Shown here: positions 45,141-57,289 of the stretch, piece after piece | Layout: each line of letters begins with the position of its first letter | Numbering within the stretch: position 1 is the first letter of the stretch | Assembly (NCBI RefSeq): GCF_030272615.1 | Contig: NC_081413.1 | Coordinates: 450,226,538-450,290,537, forward strand | DNA: 64,000 bases | Source of the DNA: Cryptomeria japonica | Taxonomy: Eukaryota > Streptophyta > Pinopsida > Cupressales > Cupressaceae | Direction of reading: 5' to 3' | The notes under the pieces: generated by a model | Told to the model about the DNA's origin: nothing | Databases searched by the model: none | What the model saw: the letters and a program-made list of their open reading frames with translations, nothing else | Program-made: the position numbers and the translations under genes

Positions 45141-45300
45141 TGTCGTGCTCTGTGAAGTGTACCTGTACCTGCAACCACAATGCACTCAATAAATCATTAT
45201 AAGCATGGTTAGAAGATTAAAATCAAAGACATTTAAAATCATAGCTAATCGACTTATTGCCTCCTAGTAAATGTGAGTATGAAAAATGCTCTCAGATCAG
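45141..45300 (-). repeat. Tat-M 5' LTR, segment next to the primer site
   Basis: The first 160 bp (+ reading) of the 5' LTR, starting TGTCGTGCTC as at 31,801. It is cut after CTCTCAGATCAG by copia-1. Confidence 0.92.
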
Positions 45301-46843
45301 TGATAGTTCTGATACTTAATATAAGTACAGATCCAATAGCCAACAAGATGAGAGGGGGGGGTCAATCATACAAACTTAATCTTCCATAAAAACATCAGAT
45401 TCAACCTCGGTAACATATATTTCAATAATATAACCAAAACTGTTAAACATGCAAACTCAAAAGCATATGAACATCATAAACCTCATAACACCAGATTTAA
45501 TGTGGAAACCCAAATAGGGAAAAACCACTGTGGGATTTTAGACCCACTAAGAAATATACTCTTCTAGAGTATGATCGGTTAAAAGCAAATCCTTTTAAAG
45601 ATTACAAACACATTGCTAGATGTGACCCGGTTAATGGATTTCCCTCAAATCTGTTAGGATCTTCACCTTGTTAGAAGTGACCTTGTTAAAGGATTTCAAA
45701 CACTCAATCAAAATGTCACCTGCTAGAGGGTTTTACAAATAAGACTATTAAGTCCACTAGGTTAAGAGATTTTCTGTCACTTTCACAAAATAATAGTAAT
45801 AAAATCTATCTGCAACTTCACATCTAAAATGCTAAAGCAGATTCTTATTTGTTCAATACAATCTAGACATAAAACTAATCTTGTCTATCTGCTGGGTTTC
45901 TATACTCTGTTATTCAAAACAGGTCTTCAAGCTTCTATGCTCGGTAATCACTATGTAGCATCCCTGTGCATACACTTGCCCGCATAAATTGTTTATCAAT
46001 AGTTTCCTATTTATAAACAATTAGGTAACCGCTTAATCTCCTTGATCACATTTCCCATGATCAATCATAGCCATCAGATCTTGAATCTTGTCCAGGTTCA
46101 ATGCATCTTTCAATCTGAAAATGTTTTACCCCACCTTGGAACTTGTATATTAGTCTTGGAACTTGTGCCAAGGTATTGCGGTTCAATTTGAGTTGTAGAT
46201 CTTCATGCTGACTTTTCATTGCCTTAGTTTAATTAACAAACTTCATTCACGGCTCACCAATCATTGATCAGTTCCAGCTCATCAGCTTCCTTCATTAAAT
46301 AATGCATGTAAACATTTAATGTATTCTGTTGTAGGTCAGTTACAACTCAGTAACAACTCAGTGAATACTAAACTTCACTTGGTAGACACTCTGCCTTCAT
46401 TAACCGATAGTGATAACCTTACGGCTTATCGACTAGGTTCCTTAGGGTTTACCGACTAGGTTCTTTGCTTGATAACATAGTATAGTATTAACCTTTATAT
46501 TTACAACATATGTATGATGTTAAAACAATCTGAACAACATGATCTCATCATTTTCTGACTTGGTACTAGTTGCCCATTGAATACCTTATTCATCCCCTTA
46601 TTCATCATATTCTTTCCTGTGTCTTTTACTGACATCTTTATAATCTTCATATCATACTTCTCAAGATATGGCAACATCATACTGAATTAGAAAATCAATT
46701 TCTTGACATCAATGAAAAAATAATAATATCAAGATAGTAAACATCTTTAATCAGTTATATCCATAATCATCAACAACCTTCTCAATATCCTTATGAAATG
46801 CAAACAATCTTTCATTGTCTGTTATAATGCAATATTGCCAACA
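45301..46843 (-). repeat. Copia-1 3' LTR
   Basis: 1,543 bp. It begins TGTTGGCAATATTG on the - strand and ends AGAACTATCA. It aligns along its whole length with 51,497-53,020. Confidence 0.95.
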
Positions 46844-47246
46844 ATCTCCCCCTTTGGCATTGATGGCAAAACAAATTGATTTGACCTTAAAATATTCGGA
46901 TTGCTGTGATTCTGAAATGCTGAAATGCTCTCCCCCATACATTAGACTTCTCCTATTTTCAGTATTCTTTCTGATCTGTAGTCTGCTCAATTTTCTTTTA
47001 GTCTTCTCCCCCTTTGACAATAATGCCAAAAAGTAAAGAACTAAAACTTAATTACTTTATGTAAGAAGTTATTTCCTACTGTTGTGTATCAACTGAGTCT
47101 TGGTCACAACATTTGTCTTCAATTCCTATTTCCTATAGTATTATTTCTTGTACACCTTTAGAAAACATCCTAAAGTGTATAAATCATCATCAACTCCCAA
47201 AAGATATTCATTAGAGTCATCGGATTGATGCTTTCACCGAACTTGG
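46844..47246 (-). other. Copia-1 3' non-coding region with repeated purine tracts
   Basis: The true purine tract (CAAAGGGGGAGAT on the - strand) abuts the LTR. Two more GGGGGAGA-type tracts lie at about 46,930 and 47,007, the latter beside a TGTCAAAGGGGGAG word. The open frame at 46,751-47,029 runs into the LTR and is not called. Confidence 0.65.
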
Positions 47247-48943
47247 TCAGTGAGTAGGAGATAGGGGTAGGACCCCTAACTTACTTCTGAGATATTCAAA
47301 AGTGTCCTTTGGTAGTGGTTTGGTGAAGATATCTGCTATTTGTTCCTTTGTGGTAACATACTCCAATACCACTTTCTTCTCTTGAGCTTCTTCTCTAAGA
47401 TAATGATATTTGATAGATATGTGCTTTGTCTTAGAGTGCATAACAATATTCTTTGAAATATTAATGGCACTATTATTGTCACAGAATATAGTTACTGGCT
47501 CGGTAACTTTCTCATTTATACCTTCCAACAGTTGTTTGATCCATGCAATGTTGGTACAATTCAATGCTGCAGCAATGTATTCAGCTTCTGCTATTGACTG
47601 TGAAACACATCCTTGTTTCTTGGCAAGCCAACTCACTAGTCTTTCTTCTAAAATGAAAGCTCCTCCACTTGTGCTTTTTCTGTCATCAATGTTGTCTGCC
47701 CAATCAGCATCATTATAAACTTTTAAATCAAAATCATTTCCTTTCTGATATACTAAGCCATAATCCTCTGTGCCTTTCAAGTATCTAAAAATTATTTTGA
47801 TTGTTGTCATGTGTGTTTCGTTAGGATCTACAAAGAATCTTGCAACTATACCTACTGCATGTGCTATATCTGGTCTGTTGTGAACAACATATTGTAGCTT
47901 TCCAATCATGGATCGGTAAAGTGTCTCATCAACAGATGTAGGTTCATCATTCTTTGATAATTTATAGTTGGTAATCATAGGAGTACTTACTGGTTTTGAA
48001 TCCTCCATTCCAAATTTCTTCAAGATTTCCTTTACGTACTTGGATTGAGTAATGAAAATCTCATTTTTCATTTTCAGTATCTGTAAACCTATAAAATACT
48101 TTATCTCACTGATTAATGACATCTCAAATTCTTTGCTCATTTCATTTCCAAAGTTCTTGCATAAAGAGTCATTTCCACAAAATATAATATCATCAACAAA
48201 TATGACTGAGATCAGTATTCCATTTTCATCATTCTTCATTTACATGTTGTTGTTCTCACTTGTCCTTATAAAACCAATCTTAATCAAATAAGAGTGCAAT
48301 CTTTCATACCATGCTCTTGGTGCTTGTTTCAAACCATATAAAGCTTTGTTCAATTTACATACCTGATCTTTATTCTTGTCTTCAACAAATCCTTTAGGTT
48401 GTTCAATGAAAACTTCTTTTTCTAATATTCCATTCATAAATGCAAATTTGACATCCATTTGATATATCTTGAAATTTTTGAAAGCAACATAGGCCAACAA
48501 TGTTCTTACTCCTTCAAGTCTAGCAACAGGTGCAAAATTTTCACCATAATCAATTCCTTCTTCTTGAGCATAACCTTTGCAAACTAGTCTTGCTTTGTTT
48601 CGAATGACCTCTCCTTTTTCATTTAGCTTGTTTCTGAAAATCCACTTTGTATTGATTACATTTTTGTCATTCAGTCTTGGGATTCATGCCCATGTGTCAT
48701 TCTTCTTGATTTGATCAATCTCTTCTATCATAGCATTTATCCAATCTTCACTATTAAATGCCTCTTTCACTATTCTCTATCCAAATTCAGATATCAAACA
48801 TGTGTTCTATCTCAGTTTGTTTCTTGTCATCACTGGATCCTCCTTATCTCCTATAATCTGACTTGGTGCATGATGTCTTCTGACATAATTGGTTAATACA
48901 GGCTCGGTAGGCTCTGTATATGATCTTCTTCATCACTCGGTAA
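47247..48943 (-). pseudogene. Copia-1 reverse transcriptase and RNase H
   Basis: [95 protein letters not shown], then catalytic FVDDIIFCG just after an in-frame stop at 48,240. The last 330 codons are open and include KYVKEILKKFGMEDSKPVST, DADWADNIDDRKSTSG and RNase H SQSIAEAEYIAAALNC, then IFCDNNSAINISKN. It ends IADIFTKPLPKDTFEYLRSK, near the usual C-terminus of copia polyproteins. A few stops remain in the N-terminal part (48,500-48,943). Confidence 0.93.
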
Positions 48944-49943
48944 CTAGATATTATCTTCATTTTCTTCAACAGTCTTCTCAGTAGGACTTCTCGGTTGAAC
49001 ATAGACAAATTCATCATAGTCTTCTGGTTGCTTGGAATTTCCTTCATCATTTCTTTTTGCAAATTCATCAATTTTCACATTTGCACTTTCTACTATTTTG
49101 TTAGATGATTTGATCAGACATTTAAATGCTTTGCTTCTAGAAGAGTAACCTAGAAACATTCCTTCTTCACTTTTCTGATCAAATTTTCCATTTCTATCAT
49201 CTTTATGAGCATAGCATCTACTTCCAAAGATTTTAAAATAACTTACATTAGGTTTCTTATCATACCAGATTTCATATGGTGTCTTCAAAGTACCTTTCTT
49301 CAATTGAACTCGGTTCAAGGTGTAAACAACAGTGCTTATTGCTTCTCTCCAAAATGTTTGTGGTACCTTCTTTTCAATCATCAATGTTCTAGCACAATCC
49401 ACAATAGATCTATTTCTTCTCTTAGGTATTCCATTCTGCTGTGGAGTTCTCAGTGCAGAGACTTGTCTTTTAATACCATGATTATTGTAAAATAAGCTGA
49501 ACTCATGAGATGTGAACTCTCCTCCTCTATCTGATCTAAGACATTTCAGTTGTCTTCCTATTTCATTTTCAACTCTTGCCTTGTACCATTTAAACATTTG
49601 AAAAGCTTCTGATTTAAAAAAAAAACATTACTGACATCATCCTTGAATAGTCATCCACAAATAGTATGAAATATTTATCACCATAATAACTTTGAACTTT
49701 CATAGGACCACAAAGATCAGTGTGCACTATATCTAAAATTCCTTTAGAAGTGTAAGACTTACTTGTAAATCTTGATCTTGTCATCTTACCCATTTGGCAT
49801 CCTCGACACATAGCATTCTCAGGTTTTTCAAGACTCGGTAGACCTCTTACTCTGTGCTTCTTGCTTATTTTGATCAGATTATCAAAATTGACATAACAAA
49901 ACCTTTTATGCCATAACCAGGTATCATCTAAATTTGCATGCAA
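48944..49943 (-). pseudogene. Copia-1 integrase
   Basis: GAG-pre-integrase zinc-binding part TWLWHKRFCYVNFDNLIKI and CRGCQMGKMTRSRF. Core: DIVHTDLCGP (first Asp), FVDDYSRMMSV, then after a short break LKCLRSDRGGEFTSHEF (second Asp). The third catalytic residue is damaged: TPQQNGIPKRRNRS has Lys where copia elements have Glu (ERKNR). The C-terminal part KTPYEIWYDKKPNV, SRCYAHKDDRNGKFDQKSEE and GMFLGYSS is intact. A frameshift lies at about 49,597-49,620 in a T-run. Confidence 0.92.
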
Positions 49944-49977
49944 ACACTTATTCCGAGTTGAGTCAAGGAGAAATGCG

Positions 49978-51432
49978 TTACCTTTTGTTTGTGTCCCGGG
50001 TAGCAGCTAAATTTCCATTTTTGTCATGAACTTTGACGATTCCTTTATGAAATTCTATTCGGTAACCTGTGTTATTTAGCTGTGCTACACTTAATAAACT
50101 ATATTTCAAACCTTCAACCCAATAAACATCATTGCATCTTACATTATCAAGAAGTGTTATAGATCCTTTACCTCTCACTGGACATGGTGCATCATTACCA
50201 AATCTAACATAGCCTCCATCATAATCTTCTAATATAACAAACTTGTGTTTATCTCCTATCATATGATGTGAGCATCCACTATCTATAATCCAAGAATCAT
50301 TAGTGTTTATGTGAGATATTAGGGCTTTTTCTTCATACCTTTCTTCATCTGATTCATCCTTGATAGCCAGATAAACTACTTCCTCTATATCAGTCTCATC
50401 TGATTTATCATCGTTGGATTCCTCATTAGCTATTAGGCATGTCTTTCTATCTCTTCTTCTGAAGTCTCGATGTCCTCTATAATGATTATCTTTCTGTCTA
50501 TCATCTTGGTAATCTCTCTTTTTAGTAGAATCTTTGTCAGGACAGTTAGAAGCCATATGTCCTATTTTATCACAATTGAAACATTTCAAAGGTAGTTTTC
50601 CTTTATACTTACCTTTGCCTCTCGGTAACCTTTTGGCTAATAGTGCTTCAAACTCTTCTTGCTTTCTAATTTCTTCATATAATTTGTGTACTACCTCCAT
50701 GTTCTTATGAAATATTTCACTTGCTCCACCGTGATCTCCTTCAGAGTACTTATACTTTCTTTCATTGAAATCATTAGATTCATCAAGATGAAAAGAACTA
50801 AATGCAAATTCAACTTTATTTACCAAAGATCCACTGTTATCAAAATTACTTAACTCAAATGCATGTAGCTTACCAATAGTAGCATCTAAAGAAACTTGCA
50901 TATTAGGTACAGACCTCAATTCACTGATTGCAGAGACTCAGATTGCATAAGATGGTAGAAGGGTTCTTAACAACTTACTTGTTATATCCTTTTCTTCAAT
51001 AGTTCCACCTGCTCCTTTGATTTGATTGACAATCTCCTTTAGTCTTGTACTATACTGAGTTATGTTCTCACCTTCATTCATCCTCATAGATTCAAGTTGT
51101 CCTCTTAGACTATCTACTTTTTCTCTTTGAACATGTTCATCTCCTCCATATACTGATATGAGCTTATCCCACATTGCCTTTGCATCATTGTAGCCTTCTA
51201 GATCATTAAACTCTGAATCAGTCAATGCAGATGTTATTTCAATCATTGCTTGAATATGTTCTTACTTTGCCTTTATCTCTTCCATAGTCAATGGATAGGT
51301 TCTTGGTGTGACAAATTCATTCTCCAGATAGTTTACAACATATTCTCCAACTCCTGATAGATGTAGCTTCATCCTTTTCTGCCATGTAGAGAAACTTGAC
51401 TTGTTCAGCTTCAATGCATCCCTCTTATACAT
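49978..51432 (-). pseudogene. Copia-1 gag and protease
   Basis: It starts at the ATG at 51,432, 52 nt after the primer site (MYKRDALKLNKSSFSTWQKR). The capsid (UBN2-like) region includes MWDKLISVYGGDEHVQREKV and LRGQLESMRMNEGENITQYS. Stops at about 51,270 and 50,937 interrupt it. One zinc knuckle CFNCDKIGHMASNC is at 50,542-50,583. The protease active site WIIDSGCSHHM (DSG at about 50,275-50,283) follows. It ends near KVHDKNGNLAATRDTNKR before the integrase. Confidence 0.92.
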
Positions 51433-51483
51433 CTTTGGATCTTTAACTCAAGTGCCTTCAAACTTTCCTTCCAGAGTCCAAAT

Positions 51484-51494
51484 CTTTGATACCA
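51484..51494 (-). other. Primer-binding site of copia-1
   Basis: The - strand reads TGGTATCAAAG, 2 nt after the LTR end; it is complementary to initiator tRNA-Met with one change. Confidence 0.85.
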
Positions 51495-51496
51495 AT

Positions 51497-53020
51497 TGAT
51501 AGTTCTGATACTTAATATAAGTACAGATCCAATAGCCAACAAGATGAGAGGGGGGGGGGTCAATCATACAAACTTAATCTTCCATAAAAACATCAGATTC
51601 AACCTCGGTAACATATATTTCAGTAATATAACCAGAACTGTTAAACATGCAAACTCAAAAGCATATGAATATCATACACCTCATAACACCAGATTTAACA
51701 TGGAAACCCAAATAGGGAAAAACCACTGTGGGATTTCAGACCCACTACGAAATATACTCTTCTAGAGTATGCTCGGTTAAAAGAAAATCCTGTTAAAGAT
51801 TACAAACACATTTCTAGATGTGACCCAGTTAAGGGATTTCCCTTAGATCTATTAGGATCTTCACCTTGTTAGAAGTGACCTTGTTAAAGGATTTCAAACA
51901 CTCAATCAGAATGTCACCTTGCTAGAGGGTTTTACAAATAAGACTGTTAAATCCACTTGGTTAAGATATTTTCTGTCACTTTCACAAAATAATAGTAATA
52001 AAATCTATCTACAACTTCACATCTAAAATGCTAAAGCGGATCCTTATTTGTTCAATACAATCTAGACATAGAACTAATCTTGTCTATCTGCTGGGCTTCT
52101 ATAATTTGTTATTCAAAACAGGTCTTCAAGCTTTTGTGCTCAGTAATCACTATGTAGCATCCCTGTGCATACACTTGCCCACATACATTGTTTATCAACA
52201 ATTTTTTTATTTATAAACAATTAGGTAACCGCTTAATCTCCTTGATCACATTTCCCATGATCAATCATAGCCATCAGATCTTCAATCTTGTCCAGGTTCA
52301 ATGCATCTTTTGATCTGAAAATGTTTTACCCTACCTTGGAACTTGTATATTAGTCTTGGAACTTGTGCCAGGGTATTGCGGTTCAATCTGAGCTGTAGAT
52401 CTTCATGCCGACTTTTCATTGCCTTAGATTAATTAACAAACTTCATTCACGACTCACCATTCATTGATCAGTTCCAACTCATTAGCTTCCTTCATTAAAT
52501 AATGCATGTAAACATTTAATGCATTCTGTTATAGCTCGGTTACAACTCGGTAACAACTCGGTGAATACTAAACTTCACTCGGTAGACATTCTGCCTTCAT
52601 TAACGGATAGCGATAACCTTAGGGTTTACCGACTAGGTTCTTTTCTTGATAACATAGTATAGTATTAACCTTTATATTTACAACATTTGTATGATGTTAA
52701 AACAATCTAAACATCATGATCTCATCACTGTCTGACTCGGTACTAGTTGCCCTTTGAATACCTTATTCATCCCCTTATTCATCATATTCTTTCTTGTGTC
52801 TTTTACCGACATCTTTATAATCTTCATATCATACTTCTCAAGATATGGCAACATCATACTGAATTAGAAAATAAATTTCTTGACATCAATGACAAAATAA
52901 TAATATCAAGATAGTAAACATCTTTAATCAGTTATATCCATAATCATCAACAACCTTCTCAATATCCTTATGAAATGCCAACAATCTTTCATTGTCTGTT
53001 ATAATGCAATATTGCCAACA
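51497..53020 (-). repeat. Copia-1 5' LTR
   Basis: 1,524 bp, nearly identical in layout to the 3' LTR; the differences are single bases and short indels. Confidence 0.95.
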
Positions 53021-53816
53021 ATCGGATTACGCAAAATTCAATGACTTGACTACACTTAGATGGAGGATTTGAATGCTGAAAATGCATGATCTAGCAAGAA
53101 TAGCATGATTAAGCTATATGAGTTCATGATTGATGTAGAAAATGAACTAGAATTAAGATGCAATTAAGGTAAGATGAGCATGATAACATTGCTAAGAAAT
53201 GATAAACTAGAAGATAGATGCCTATAGTAACGATGCTTAAGCTATGAATGAGATGGGATCCATATTGCTCATAATGAGGTCTATTTATAGGATTTTCCAA
53301 GGCTAGGGGTCAATTGGCAAGAATCGATGGTTGAGAGTGATCTGAAGATATCAATGGTTAAATTGGAGGAGGTTGGCAAAGGGAGCTGGATTAAAGGGAA
53401 CACTTAGTGACAAGTGTCACAAAGGTTCTAGAAAAGGGGACATGGTGGTAGGTAGAATGTGTTAGGTTTAGGAATGGTTAGGTTTAGGAGTGGTAGAAGT
53501 TAGGAGAATTTGAATTTAGAAATTCAAATATTAAGAAAAGGATAATTAATCTCAACAACTCATGAATTTAATTTGTTTTAATTAATTAGGGATTAGAAGA
53601 AATAAATTTTGGATGGACAGAATTAATTAATTTGAATTAATTAATTAAAGAGGTTGAAATGAACCTATTTAATAAATTCTTAGATTTATTAATAAGTAGA
53701 GGAAAAGGGAAATTTAATCAAATTGCTTAGTGAATTTAATTAAATTGGGGAGGAGAGATTAATTAAATAATTTCTTATTTAATTAATTATCTTCAGAATA
53801 TTTTTAGGTGTGTACA
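53021..53816 (-). repeat. Tat-M 5' LTR, main segment
   Basis: Continues the LTR begun at 45,141: ATCGGATTACGC follows the copia-1 insert just as GATTGGATTATGC follows CTCTCA in the 3' LTR. The - strand start is TGTACACACC. Segment lengths minus the 5-bp duplication give 951 bp, against 949 bp for the 3' LTR. Confidence 0.93.
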
Positions 53817-53972
53817 ACATGAATAAGCCTATTCCATAACCCAACCATATCTGAACATATCAGATCATCATGATCTAATCGAACCATAAACCAAGCAACC
53901 CACCGGGTCCAGAAAGATGCCATAATCAAAACATCAATGCAACACATAATCAATTCCTCCAAATATCCAACA
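53817..53972 (-). repeat. Copia-2 3' LTR, proximal segment
   Basis: The first 156 bp of the LTR on the - strand (TGTTGGATATTTGG...), directly after the purine tract. It is cut at 53,816 by Tat-M; the remainder is at 30,797-31,800. Confidence 0.85.
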
Positions 53973-54329
53973 ACCTCCCCTTTGGCATTGATGACAACAC
54001 TAGATGTGAAAAACATCCAATTTCCAAGAAATGCCAAATAAATCTACCACACAAAGATATAGCGATGAAGTTCTGATCCATAGTCTCCCTATAAATGATA
54101 TCACAATTAAGTTTTGCAAATTTATCCCCCTAATGTATATATCCCTTCTATTTTTCACATGAATATCTCTCCCCCTTTGACATAAATGCCAGAAATCTGA
54201 CAAAAATATCAAAGAAAAAACATAAACCATTGAATTACAAGGATAACTACTCCCCCTGAGTAGTAGCATCACCACATCAATCGAGAATGAATAATATCTC
54301 TGATAATGCATATTGGACTAATGCCAAAT
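53973..54329 (-). other. Copia-2 3' non-coding region with repeated purine tracts
   Basis: The purine tract GCCAAAGGGGAGG (- strand) abuts the LTR. Further GGGGGAG tracts lie at about 54,170 and 54,252, the first again next to a GTCAAAGGGGGAG word. No gene. Confidence 0.65.
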
Positions 54330-56057
54330 AGCATCAATAGGTTTTCTGTCGGAGGGGCAGAAACCCCTAATCTGTCTCTAGGGTACTCAAATGATTGCTT
54401 AGGCAAAGGTTTAGTGAAAATATTTGCAATCTTCTCTTTAGTGTTCACATAAACTAGTCTAACCTCATTTTATTCCACCTTCTCCTTCAAAAATTTATAC
54501 TTGATAGATATGTGCTTTGTCTTAGAATGAAATACCATATTCTTTGATATGTCTATAGCAGTAGAGTTATCATTGTGAATAACTACCAGTCCAATGCAAT
54601 GCACTTTAATGTCCTTCAACATTTTCTTCATCCAAAGAACTTGTATACAGTTAGTAGCAGCAGCAACATACTCACCTTTAGCAGTAGATAAAGAAGTACA
54701 TGATTGTTTCTTGCTGATCCATGAAATAAGTTTCTTTCCAAGAAAGAAAGCTTCACCAGAAGTTCTTTTTTGGTCATCAACATCACCTACCCAATCTACA
54801 TCTGTATATGTAGATAAAGTAAAGTGATCACTCTTAGGGTACCATAAACCATATTTAGATGTACCTTGCAAATATCTAAAAATTATTTTCACCACACTCT
54901 CATGATTTTCTCTAGGATCACTTTGATATCTTGATGCAATGTAAACAATATTCATTATATTAGGGCTAGTCTGAGTCAAATATAGAAGACCTCCAATCAT
55001 AGACTTGTATCTTGTAGGATTTACCGGTGTAGATTCATCTTTCCTTGTCAATTTCTCACTTGTAACCATAGGAGTACTTACCAGTTTAGAGTCTACCATA
55101 CCAAATTTCTTCAACAATTCCCTAGCATACTTAGTTTGACAAATTAAAATATCTTTATCAGTTCGAGTAATCTGCAAACCTAAGAAAATTTTTGTTTCCC
55201 CAATCATAGACATTTCAAATTCTTTCTCCATATTTTTAGAAAATTCCATGCACAACTTATCTTCACCTCCAAAAATGATGTCATCAACAAAAACCTCAAT
55301 AATCAATATATCATCATCAATGACTTTATAATATAGATTATTGTCAGTATTACCTTTAGTGAAACTAAGCTTCAAAAGATATTTATCTAACCTTGCATAC
55401 TAAGCTCTAGGTGCCTTTTTCAATCCATATAAAGCTTTCCTTAACCTGCAAACCATGTTTTTATCATCTGAAAGTGAAAAACCATCAAGTTGCTAAATAT
55501 AAACTTCCTCATCAAGATCCCCATTCAGAAAGGCACACTTAACATCCATCTGATAAACCTTGTAGTTTTTATGTGTAGCATAGGCAATAAATAATCTTAT
55601 AGCTTCAATCCTAGCTATAGGTGCAAAAGTTTCACCATAATCAATTCCTTTCTTCTGAGAATGTCCTTTACAAACCAATCTAGCTTTATTCCTTACAACT
55701 TGTCCATCTTCATTTAGCTTATTCTTGAAAACCCATTTAGTTCCAATAACATTCTTATTTTTTGGTTGGGGAACTAAAATCCATGTGTTATTCTTCTCTA
55801 TCTGGTCTAATTCTTCTTCCATAGCTTTCATCCAACATTCATCTTTACATCCTTCAATTACTGATACTGGTTCAACTTGAGAAATTAAACATACCTCATT
55901 ATCTACCAATCTCCTTCTTGTCATCACTCTATTGTTCTTATCCCCAATGATCTGATCTTCTTAATGATTCATCCTTACATACCAAGGAGTCTTCTGATTC
56001 TCTGTTCCTCTTTCTTGTTCTTGAGTTATTGTTGAATTTTTTAATACTTCTAGAGTA
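54330..56057 (-). pseudogene. Copia-2 reverse transcriptase and RNase H
   Basis: [82 protein letters not shown] short broken stretch (55,376-55,492) still reads LYGLKKAPRA-like. Then come catalytic VFVDDIIFGG and KYARELLKKFGMVDSKLVST. RNase H: DVDWVGDVDDQKRTSGEAFF, STAKGEYVAAATNC and DNSTAIDISKN; after a stop at 54,470 it continues IANIFTKPLPKQSFEYPRDR. Copia-3 is inserted at the upstream edge. Confidence 0.9.
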
Positions 56058-56062
56058 ACTGG

Positions 56063-56912
56063 TGTTAGATACTTGATCAGTCCCAAAGACACTAAGAGGG
56101 GAGGTGAATCAATATCTAACCGGTAAATAAGAGATTTAAACTTGTTTTCAACTTTATAACCGAAATTAATATACCGATGAGCAAATAATAGTGCAGTAAA
56201 GAGAAACATAGGTATAACCATCAATGCACACCATAACATAGATATTTTTTGGTGAGGAAACCCGGTAGGGTAAAAACCTTGGTGGGATTTGTGACCCATA
56301 ATATTTACTCACTGGCCAATATGAATAAATATTACTTATACAATAGGGGCCTGCACATGCAGGAAGACCAATAGCCTAGAGCTCACTGCTCAATCACAAA
56401 AAGGAGTCCCATAGACTACAATTGGATGGTTAAATCCAATGAAAATGTACCTCTCAAAATATTATCTGCAATGCTGGATTTAGTACCAGTTTAAGCTTTG
56501 TTAGATACCTCTGCCATAAACCTTTCTGTAGTCTACTCTGCTCTTATTCGCTCATAAAATAATTACATCATAATGCATGTACAGTTATTCGCTCTCATAT
56601 ACCACTTGCATTCATTACCTAAATATATTTCAAAATGACCTACAAGATCTCATACATATATGAGTCTTTGCAATACATCATGTCGGATATACAATATAAT
56701 TACAATATAAAACAATATTAGTTCTATGTTAGCTTAGAGTGCTAGTGTGATCTACTGTCGATGTAGACTGGATGTCAGTGTGAATAAACTTGTAGTGTCT
56801 GGCGGTGCCGGTAGATGATGTCTATTTCTGGTTTAACCTATGAACCATGTTACCAGTTGGTTACCATCAATGTGAACACCAACTATTCTCATATGAGTGT
56901 ATAATGCCAACA
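56063..56912 (-). repeat. Copia-3 3' LTR
   Basis: 850 bp. It begins TGTTGGCATTATACACTC on the - strand and ends ATCAAGTATCTAACA. It aligns throughout with the 5' LTR. Confidence 0.95.
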
Positions 56913-57289
56913 ATCTCCCCCTTTTGCATTGATGGCAACACTCATGAGAAAAATCCAAAAACTGATATCCAAAATTGAAGTCCAAAAACTGAGTGTTCTC
57001 CCCCTGATCAAATGATCTCCTTCTGTACATTTTTCTCATACACCACTACTCCCCCTTTGACATCAATGACACAAGATGTCAGAAAAATCAAAGAATTCAA
57101 AATTTACCTAGAAACCTATAACCAGTTATGTACAATCTAAAAAATATCTACCAAAACTAAGTTAATGCTCTGCAAAAAATTTGTATAGTCAGAAATTGTG
57201 GTCTTAGTCTGCCAGATCATACCAGTCAGATAATGCATTTGTTTTTCTGGTGATCTGTTGCCTTGAATAGATGCCTTGGTTATCTCATT
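56913..57289 (-). other. Copia-3 3' non-coding region with repeated purine tracts
   Basis: The tract AAAAGGGGGAGAT (- strand) abuts the LTR. Extra GGGGGAG tracts are at about 57,000 and 57,048, the latter next to GTCATTGATGTCAAAGGGGG. No gene is seen. Confidence 0.65.

Larger units (their letters stand above)
45301..53020 (-). mobile_element. Copia-1, nearly complete Ty1/copia element
   Basis: Two LTRs of about 1.5 kb, a tRNA-Met-type primer site, gag-protease-integrase-RT-RNase H and a purine tract, all on the - strand. Target copies ATCAG (45,296-45,300) and ATCGG (53,021-53,025). The uninterrupted site is visible in the other Tat-M LTR (CTCTCAGATTGGATTATGC near 31,951). The LTRs differ only at scattered positions, so it is one of the younger elements. 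Pol has few stops, but the integrase catalytic Glu is lost. Confidence 0.95.
31801..53816 (-). mobile_element. Tat-lineage Ty3/gypsy retrotransposon Tat-M, complete but interrupted
   Basis: Both LTRs, the primer site and the whole gag-protease-(G-patch)-RT-RH-aRH-integrase order are present. Target copies GCATG (31,796-31,800) and ACATG (53,817-53,821) differ by one base. Copia-1 sits in its 5' LTR and a solo LTR in its leader. Without those inserts it is about 13 kb. The reading frame has scattered stops but far less decay than Tat-1. Confidence 0.92.

Noticed and set aside
46751-47029. 92-codon open frame on the - strand
   Set aside because: It crosses the copia-1 internal/LTR border, so it is chance.
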